From contig JAGVRJ010000008.1 of NCBI GenBank assembly GCA_019059635.1, positions 62,001 through 126,000 on the forward strand: a stretch of 64,000 nucleotides of DNA. Reading direction: 5' to 3'. The position numbers and the translations under genes are program-made. Shown here piece by piece: positions 57,053 through 64,000 of this stretch (within the stretch, counting starts at the first letter, position 1; each line of letters begins with the position of its first letter). Origin of the DNA: Proales similis. Taxonomy: Eukaryota; Rotifera; Eurotatoria; Ploima; Proalidae. Under the pieces are notes generated by a model that saw nothing but the letters and a program-made list of their open reading frames with translations, was not told the DNA's origin and did not search any database.

Positions 57053-57395
57053 TTTCTCAACAAGAATGAATGAGCAAAGTGCCGGCGATGTTGGCAAATT
57101 TATAGGCAGCTACACAAATTTTATTAAAAGTAGAGCACTTTCCATATAAGGCAATGTAAATATCAATCTCGACTATTTGGTCCTAAACTTGGTGGCAGCA
57201 CGAGTGTACGATTATGTCTTACATCATAATCAAGATTCAACAAGGGACCGAATCATGTGCATAAATGGGCATTAATTCAAGAATGCTTCGACTTACGATG
57301 ATAAAATATTAAGCTGGGAAAAAGCATTTATTGATAAAACCTGCTGCTAAAAGTCACTATAACTTTCCTTGAATGTTTGGGCAACTAAAGAGCGA
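57053..57395. other. Spacer between the tandem P450 genes
   Basis: Promoter of copy 1 and 3' end of copy 2 (poly(A)-like AATAAA near 57300 read with A/T-rich flanks). No gene is seen. Confidence 0.4.
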
Positions 57396-59396
57396 CTAAA
57401 ACCGAGCTTCTATTTTAACTTTAACCGGGTTCTTTGCTTTTAAAGCTCCAAAAATGACGATTTCAGGCTTCTCCTATTTTTTTCATTCTTTTAAGTAGAG
57501 GCGATCGACATCTCGAATTAAATTACCTCAGTCTCTGGGCCTCTGGCGAATCGATACTTTGACAAAATGGCACTCAATATGAATTTCATTTCCAGAAGGG
57601 CAAATCTCATGCCAACACAGTTTCGAGGTCCGGCGCCGAATGGCATGAATGCTTCATTTGGGCGCGTTTTCTTCTCCTCCTCGCTGAATCTGTCCGGACG
57701 AAATTTTTCCGGCTCTGGGAAGTATTCAGGATTGTGATGCATTATCCAAAAGAGAACTTCGACAATCTGACCCTTGGGAATCTTGATTCCCTTGTACTCG
57801 TAGTCTTGGGTGCACATACGGTCAGTGAGGAACCCGGGCGGATACATGCGCAGGGTCTCATCAATGACCATGTTCATGAACGGCATGTCATTCACAGCTT
57901 CGTAGTTTATTCCGCCGTGCTTCTCTATGACGGAATCAACCTCTTCGATCAAACGGTCCTGCTCTTCAGGATTGACTGCCAGATTGTGGGCAATGAATGC
58001 CAGCGTGGTGCTGGTAGTATCCAGGCCAGCAGCCAAGAATAAAACAGCTTGGGCCATGACCTCGGAGGCAGTCAGAGTCTTCTTTAGACGTCCGGCTCGA
58101 CCTCCCTCTTTCTCCTCACCCTGATCGTTTTCAACGTGATCGACCATAATTTGCACAAAATCTTCGCGTCTCTTCGACGATAAAAAGTTTGATGGTGCTT
58201 AAACAACATTAATTTTTACTAAGAAATTACTTCGATGCCTTCACGTCGTCGCCTTATGACTTCAGTAGTCAGCCCTTCGATGTAGGCCCAAGAATTTCTG
58301 TCGACTATTGAAAATATTCCGGATTTATTTAGAAGTTTAGTCAGTTTAGGGGCTCCAACTATTGATTTGAGACTATTTTCATCTATTTGACGTTAAATAA
58401 AAGAATTTTGATTACTTGCGAGTAGAAGGGCGATCCGCGACTCGGAAATTGAGGCAAACATCTTCTTCAAGTGAAATAGAACTAGATTGTTTGGATCGTC
58501 AAGTGAGCTGACATCAAGGCCGAATCCAAATGAAGCAATCATATCGAACGTCATCATTTCAAAGTACCTTGGACCAACCGAGTTATGAATTCATGAATAT
58601 TGATACTTAAAGAGCAGTTGGGGTTTCACTTTTTGGCTTCGAAGCTCTCTCCAGAAATGACGCACCTGCTCAAGATGTTGTTGAGACGCTCGCAGCCGTC
58701 GACCATTAGCTGGTCAATCTTTTGCGAAACTTGGTTTTGAGCCCAGTTTTAGAATCATCAATCAAAGACTATCTGCCTTTTTTAGACGAGCTGCGGTGAA
58801 ACTCAGCGACACAATAGATCGCACGTTTTTCCATTCTTCGTCCTTGAGTTCGGTCAGAAATCGATCGAACGGATCACTCTCAGATAGGATGCCCTGTTGC
58901 CTCATCATTTGTGCATTTTGGTTCTTTAAGCGAGGATGAGAATAGAAATTTAATTACGCGTCTATTTGCGAATGAAGAAAAGTCCTTGATCAAAATCGCT
59001 TTGGCCATTTCAATGTCGGCAACAAGAAGAACGGGTGTCGTTCCTTCAAAGTAACCGACCACATTGCCTTTCTCTTTTAGAATCTGCTCATGAAACTTGA
59101 CCAAGCCGAGTTGAAAGACGGACAATATGTTGCCCAAGATTGGCCATGGCTTCACATTGGGCACGCCAATTCTGTCGAAATGCTTGCGCCAACGGAGAAA
59201 GTCAAAAACTCTATTGAAATTCGAGGAAGCCTCTCTTTCGCGTTTGGGTCTTCGAATCTTACTTTTTGACGGCATAAGCGACGACTACAGTGCCGGAGAC
59301 AAGCACTAGTGTTTGACGAGTATCTTTGACCACATACTCGAGCCAAAAATGTTCAAAATAATCTTGAATCTCTTTCAATGAGACAGATTGGGTCAT
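57396..59396 (-). CDS. Cytochrome P450, clan-3-like, copy 2
   Basis: Anchor MTQSVSLKEIQDYFEHFWLE with TLVLVSGTVVVAYAV, then PWPILGNILSVFQ, LFLAAGLDTTSTTLAFIAHN, K-helix ETLRMYPPGFLTDR, heme loop FMPFGAGPRNCVGMRFAL and a tail KPEIVIFGALKAKNP. It shares exon boundaries with copy 1 (for example the first intron after VKK/IKK). The two C-terminal exons are highly similar, so this is a fairly recent tandem duplication. The start ATG at 59394-59396 is preceded by TTTTTAAAG 2 nt upstream on the minus strand. Confidence 0.9.
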
Positions 59397-59828
59397 ATCT
59401 TTAAAAAGGGACATCAAATTTCAATATTGTCGAGTAGCCTGAAAATCAAGAGAGCTGCATTAAAAATATTAAAATGTAAGTTATTCATAAGATTGCGGAG
59501 AGAAATATGTAATTGCGGATCATAATTATACAATCGCTAATGTAGTCCTCAAATAAATTCAGACGAAGAACAGCTATCAAAATGAAGCGCTGACGCTTAT
59601 TACAAGATAGCGTCGTTGGATTAAAGATACCTGAAGGAGCTTGCTACCATCAGGGTTTTATTTTCTCTTCAGAATAAAAGTAAAGGTCAAACGTGCACGA
59701 AAGATCCTGATTCTGAGCAAATGAAATTCACGAAAGCAAAGTTGGTAGAATAATCCCAGAGTCGACTTTGAACGCTTAAAGAACCAAACTCGAGTTGCAC
59801 AGTTGTAGTTTGAGACAAGAAAAATAGA
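59397..59828. other. Spacer between P450 copy 2 and the 5S gene
   Basis: Looked for a spliced-leader RNA gene here (donor plus Sm site) and found none. An A-run at 59820-59824 is the T-run terminator of the 5S gene on the minus strand. Confidence 0.5.
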
Positions 59829-59947
59829 GGCCTAGTACACCCAGTATTCCCAGGCGGTCACCCATCCAAGTACTAACCGGGCTCGACGTTGCTTAACTTC
59901 GGTGATCGGACGGGAACCGGTGCATTCAACGTGATATGGTACTAGGC
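59829..59947 (-). rRNA. 5S ribosomal RNA
   Basis: The minus strand reads GCCTAGTACCATATCACGTT at the 5' end and shows the conserved core CGATCACCGAAGTTAAGCAA, GGTTAGTACTTGGATGGGTG and ACCGCCTGGGAATAC. The ends pair (GCCTAGTAC with GTACTAGGC) to form helix I. The internal box A/C region (AAGCAACG, GGATGGGTGACC) is the Pol III promoter. A TTTTT terminator follows at 59824-59820. About 119 nt. A single gene embedded among protein genes, not a tandem array in this window. Confidence 0.97.
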
Positions 59948-60086
59948 GATAGAGCTTTATTTTCTACGCACATTTAAATAGCTCGACCGAGACAATATTT
60001 ATCGCTCGTTGCTGTTGCGTCTGTGGGCCTTTAATCTTTCATAAATTTGTTCCACTTTGCTCATTTTGAACTGGCTCGATGCGAAA

Positions 60087-61589
60087 ATGTCATTCAAAGC
60101 GAATTTAACAAGGTCTGTGTTGAATTTCGTGCCAAAACGATTCTTGTCTCATGTGCCAGCCAGGGACCCTCGTTATTCGCATCTAGAAGAAAAACATTTG
60201 CAGCAATTTGAGCAGCTGCTTGGCTCGACCCGGTGCATCACCGACAATGTCCTATTGGAGAGCTACAATACAGACTGGCTAAAGAGTTCAAGAGGTACAA
60301 GCAACCTCGCTCTCCTACCAAAAACCACAGAAGAGCTTGCCGCCGTTCTCAAATATTGCAACGAGCAGAAGCTTGCCGTCTGCCCACAAGGTGGCAACAC
60401 CGGCCTTGTGGCAGGTTCTGTGCCGGCCTATGATGAAGTGATCGTTTCAACTCGACTAATGAACAACGTGCTTGACTTGAATCTTGACTCAAATATTCTC
60501 AGTTGCCAGAGTGGATGCATTCTTCAGTCTTTAGACGACTACGTAGCCAAAGCCGGCCTTATGATGCCTTTAGACTTGGGAGCCAAGGGAAGCTGCCAGA
60601 TAGGTGGAAATGTGGCCACGAATGCTGGAGGTCTACGAGTTCTTCGCTATGGCTCTCTCAAAGGCAGCGTCCTCGGTCTTGAAGTGGTGCTTGCCAATGG
60701 GACAATATTGAACAGCATGAAGCATGCGCTTCGCAAAGACAACACCGGCTACGACCTTAAACAGCTGTTCATCGGCTCGGAAGGAACTCTCGGTGTGATC
60801 AGCGGAGTGAGCATTCTTTGTCCGGCTCGACCCGCATCTACCAACGTGGTTATGATCTCTTGTAGTGGCGAGTCGTTCAAGCAAGTTATTCAAGTCTTCA
60901 AATTAGCTCGGCATGAGCTAAACGAAATCTTGTCGGCATTCGAGTTTATGGATGCCGAGTCTATGAGGTCAGTGAATGAAGTGTGCGGCTTGGCAAATCC
61001 GTTCGGAAAAGAGAGTAGATTCTATTGCTTGATTGAAACGCAAGGCTCGTGCAGAGAGCACGATCTGGCCAAAATAGAGAATTTCTACGTCAAACTGGCC
61101 GAACGAAACTGGAGCGAAAACGTTCTGATCGCAGAGAACGAGAGTCAAATAAAGGAGTTGTGGGCGTTGAGAGAGCGAGTGCCCGAGTCGATGGCCAAAC
61201 AAGGCTATAACTACAAGTATGATCTGTCGCTCCCACTCGATGGCATGTACGAACTCGTTGAAGAGGTTCGCCGTCGACTCACGCTAGAGAAGACCTCGGC
61301 CACACGCTGCATTGGCTACGGTCATCTGGGCGACAGTAATCTTCACATGAACATCGCATCGCCACACTTCGATTCTAATCTATTCAACCTGCTTGAACCG
61401 TTTATCTACGAGCGTACTCGCCACAGATTCGGCTCCGTGTCGGCTGAGCATGGCCTCGGCCTAAAAAAACGAGACTACATTTACTTTTGCAAAGACCAAG
61501 CCACAGTTCAGCTGATGCAGCAGTTGAAAAGAATTTTCGATCCCAATCTTATTCTAAATCCTTACAAAACGATTCCGGCCGCTGATTGA
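60087..61589 (+). CDS. D2HGDH: D-2-hydroxyglutarate dehydrogenase (mitochondrial FAD enzyme)
   Basis: Oxidises D-2-hydroxyglutarate to 2-oxoglutarate, passing electrons to ETF. Single exon, 500 residues, starting MSFKANLTRSVLNFVPKRFL (mitochondrial presequence); the codon at 60057 is TTG, not ATG. FAD-binding domain: LALLPKTTEELAAVLKYCN, CPQGGNTGLVAGSVP, NATNAGG-type motif in GGNVATNAGGLRVLRYGSL, IGSEGTLGVISGVS. The C-terminal domain has YGHLGDSNLHMNIA and SAEHGLGLKKRDY with metal-ligand histidines, and ends IFDPNLILNPYKTI. Intronless, unlike most neighbours, so possibly retroposed (inference). Confidence 0.95.
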   Translation: MSFKANLTRSVLNFVPKRFLSHVPARDPRYSHLEEKHLQQFEQLLGSTRCITDNVLLESYNTDWLKSSRGTSNLALLPKTTEELAAVLKYCNEQKLAVCPQGGNTGLVAGSVPAYDEVIVSTRLMNNVLDLNLDSNILSCQSGCILQSLDDYVAKAGLMMPLDLGAKGSCQIGGNVATNAGGLRVLRYGSLKGSVLGLEVVLANGTILNSMKHALRKDNTGYDLKQLFIGSEGTLGVISGVSILCPARPASTNVVMISCSGESFKQVIQVFKLARHELNEILSAFEFMDAESMRSVNEVCGLANPFGKESRFYCLIETQGSCREHDLAKIENFYVKLAERNWSENVLIAENESQIKELWALRERVPESMAKQGYNYKYDLSLPLDGMYELVEEVRRRLTLEKTSATRCIGYGHLGDSNLHMNIASPHFDSNLFNLLEPFIYERTRHRFGSVSAEHGLGLKKRDYIYFCKDQATVQLMQQLKRIFDPNLILNPYKTIPAAD

Positions 61590-61898
61590 CTAATCTGTTT
61601 GTTTCTATTTAATTTACTTCAAAATAAACAAGCTAGTTAACGAGTAAAGCGCCCGGCTCTGGGGTCCGAGTTTCCAGCAAGCAAAAGCAAAGAAGAAGCA
61701 AAAAATCTAAATAAATTAAAAGAGCGTACACTGATGAACAACCAAAAAAAAAACTAAAAAGTAGAGAAACAAAGAACAGGAGCAAACAAAGCAGCAAAAA
61801 AGGAAAAATGGACACAACAACGGCAAAGGCGATCAGAAGTTGTAGGAGAGGCTGAATTAAACAAAACTCGGACGGCTGTACATTCGAACATGTTGGGA
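61590..61898. other. Convergent 3' spacer
   Basis: AATAAA at about 61623 for D2HGDH and A-rich DNA downstream. No gene is seen. Confidence 0.5.
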
Positions 61899-63980
61899 TC
61901 AATTCAATTGATCGAGTGTCGGTGTGTCCATGGCCTCATTCAACAGAGGAGCAGATTGCTTCTCTCTCAGCTCGGCCAGGTCGATGTCAATGATCTTGAG
62001 CGGATATTTACTGCTCTTCGAACTGGTTAGGTCGTCCGCAAGGAAAGAGACCAGCTCTTTTGAATTGAGCTCATTGGTAAGTTTCGGATCGTTGAGATTG
62101 ATGTTGAGAGGCTCGTTGGATGCCTCGCTCGTTCTCATGCTGTCCTCGCTCGGCTCGGTCTCTTCGAACTCCAACTCTTTTCGATGCGTTTTCAGATGCA
62201 GCTTCAGCGTATATTGTGTCTTGTAGCCTTTGCCGCAAATGTGACAGTTGAACGGACGCTCGTCAGTGTGTCGGAAAGAATGAAGCTTGAGGTAGTCACT
62301 GCGATGAAACTGTTCACCGCACACGGTGCACATGTACGGCTTTTCTCCTTTGATTTCAATCTGAAGCTGGACGCGAAGGCAAATACGATCGTCGACCTGT
62401 GTGACTTACCTGTGTGCAGTCGGACATGCTTCTTGTAGTAGCTGGCATCGTAGTAGCGCTTGTTGCAGTATTTACACTTGTACAGACGCTCGCCGCGGTG
62501 AATGCGCATGTGTGTCTTGTAGTAGCTGTAGTCTTTGTAGTTTTTGCCGCAAATATTGCAGACAAACGGACGTTCACCTTTCGTTTGGCGCACGTGCTCG
62601 TTAGAATGTGTCCAGAATTCTATGCGCTCGCACGATCATCTTGTTTACCTGTGTGAAGACGAAGGTGTCGAGTCAAGTGAGCATCTTGCGTAAACTGTTT
62701 ATTACAATATTCGCATGTGTACGGCTTCTCGCCCGTATGCAGCTGAACGTGAGAGATCAGATTGCTGAACGAGGCGCTTTTTTTGCCACAAATCCAGCAG
62801 TTCGGCTCATTGCCCTGGTGCTTGTGCAGATGCACCAACACTTCGGCCTTGAGTCGGCACATTTTGTTGCAGACTAGGAAAACAGTGTTGATAAATTAAA
62901 ACTGAATTTCAAGGTTGACGACCTACTCTCGCATTTGAACTTGCTATTTTGAACCGTTTTCTGCCGCTGGTATTTTCGTCTCGGTCTTGAAGTTCGATCG
63001 GTTGAATTGGCGTCCAGTTCTGACGCAGCGGTTGTGGCCGAATGCTCAGCAACAAACTCTTCGCAGCTGCTCTCTGACAAATCGCTCTGAACCATTTCTT
63101 CATCTTCTATTTGACTATCGGTCTCTTTATCGTCGAAATTCCCAATTATCTGAGCGCAATCCTGATCTTCTGACCATTTTATCCGATCGTTGCATTCTCG
63201 GCTCTCTTTTTTATGCTCAATGAGCTGAGCGATCTGTTCGAATGGACCCAAGCCGCAGCCCATGCAGCGTAGTCGGATCATTGAACCAATGTCCTGGCTG
63301 ATATCCTCTACAAGAACGTAGCTTTTTGAACAGCGCGTAGTCTCAAACGAAATGTCCGGCTGTTCGATAGTTGCGTCCTTAGTAGTGTTGATCATCGAGT
63401 CCATGTCAGCTGAAGTAGACGGTTGGATGCTAGAGAACGACTCGTTGATAAAAGAATGCGAACATGACGAGGAACACGGATTAGCAAAGCATGAGCTTGA
63501 GCTCGTGTCCAGGCCAATGTTTTGATCTGAACTTGGGTTGATTGCTTCGTTTGTTTTTAAATTGCCTGCAGGGCTAATGATGATGTATTTGGTGATTGTG
63601 ATTGAACGGTCCTCGAGGATGTTGGTCACAGTGGGCACTGTGGATGCTTGGCTGTTTATAGACGTGCTGGTGGCCAGGGTGCTCGTTTCGCCCATCAATG
63701 CGGTGGACGTGGAGGGAAGCATAGCGGGCGAACTTGGAGTCGGCAGCGACTTTCCGAATAGAGGTCTCTGGCTGGCCTGTTTATTCTGAAAGCGCTTCGT
63801 CGTGTAGATTATATCGCGGCTGGTCCGGCTGCTGCCGTTCTCTGCCTTGTTGAACTTGTCGATTCTGACCGGAATGAACTCCTTTTCGCTTGTTAACAGA
63901 GCAGACATGATCTGGTAGTTGGCATTGTTCGGCCTCTCGATCACCGGTATGGGCGACTTGGCGAAATTGAATGCGCTCAT
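61899..63980 (-). CDS. C2H2 zinc-finger protein with seven fingers
   Basis: Probable DNA-binding regulator. The first ~330 residues are low in structure (Ser/Thr-rich, acidic), then seven C2H2 fingers follow: FKCEICNKMC.., [112 protein letters not shown], joined by TGEKPY-type linkers. Introns fall between or within fingers. The tail ends TPTLDQLN. The first in-frame ATG is 63978-63980, but TTTTAAG just upstream (about 63982-63988) could be an acceptor, so earlier exons may lie beyond the window. Confidence 0.85.
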
Positions 63981-64000
63981 CACTTAAAAGCGTTGCCTCA

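Noticed and set aside
59397-59828. Possible spliced-leader RNA gene next to 5S
   Set aside because: An AT|GTAAGT donor-like site occurs near 59479, but no convincing Sm site (AATTTTTGG-like) or hairpin follows it on either strand.

Overview
This is nuclear DNA of a multicellular animal (bilaterian). It carries replication-dependent histone genes, a mucin-type O-glycosylation enzyme, 7SK-binding LARP7, a DFCP1 homologue, ciliary genes (KIF17/OSM-3 and axonemal DNAL1) and many short spliceosomal introns, mostly about 45-80 nt. The phylum cannot be fixed from the sequence. An MBD2/3 protein without key methyl-CpG residues, very frequent AAG splice acceptors, and acceptor-like sites just before many start codons point to a small, compact-genome invertebrate, possibly one that uses spliced-leader trans-splicing. 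That is inference; no spliced-leader RNA gene was found.

Layout. 1-1.3 kb: divergent H2A/H2B pair with histone stem-loops. 2.6-5.8 kb (-): GALNT7-type GalNAc-transferase with three alternative copies of one catalytic exon. 6.5-10.9 kb (+): FAU, homogentisate dioxygenase, RPUSD3-like pseudouridine-synthase homologue. 10.9-12.4 kb (-): two unrecognised genes 39 nt apart. 12.8-16.0 kb (+): AP-1 gamma. 16.4-19.3 kb (-): AFG3L2-type m-AAA protease. 20.0-22.4 kb (-): KIF17. 23.3-30.4 kb: two divergent SUEL-lectin/CUB receptors flanking a small secreted-peptide gene. 30.6-31.2 kb (+): GM2-activator-like protein. A 3-kb gene-free stretch follows. 34.2-37.7 kb (-): MAU2 and PSMD9. 38.0-40.8 kb (+): an orphan 7TM receptor and DNAL1. 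42.1-44.6 kb (-): ZFYVE1/DFCP1. 46.6-51.7 kb (+): MBD2/3, SAR1, LARP7. 52.5-55.0 kb (+): cholinesterase-like carboxylesterase. 55.1-59.4 kb (-): two tandem clan-3-like P450s. 59.8 kb (-): one 5S rRNA gene. 60.1-61.6 kb (+): D-2-hydroxyglutarate dehydrogenase. 61.9-64 kb (-): seven-finger C2H2 protein, possibly running off the window.

The genes are mostly unrelated housekeeping and signalling loci. They link only loosely: SAR1, AP-1 gamma and the GalNAc-transferase act in the secretory pathway; AFG3L2, D2HGDH and RPUSD3 are mitochondrial; KIF17 and DNAL1 are ciliary. The most notable points are the triplicated, phase-matched exon of the GalNAc-transferase, the evidence for polycistronic and trans-spliced transcription, the SUEL/CUB receptor pair with phosphotyrosine-type tails, and a spliced 83-residue secreted peptide.
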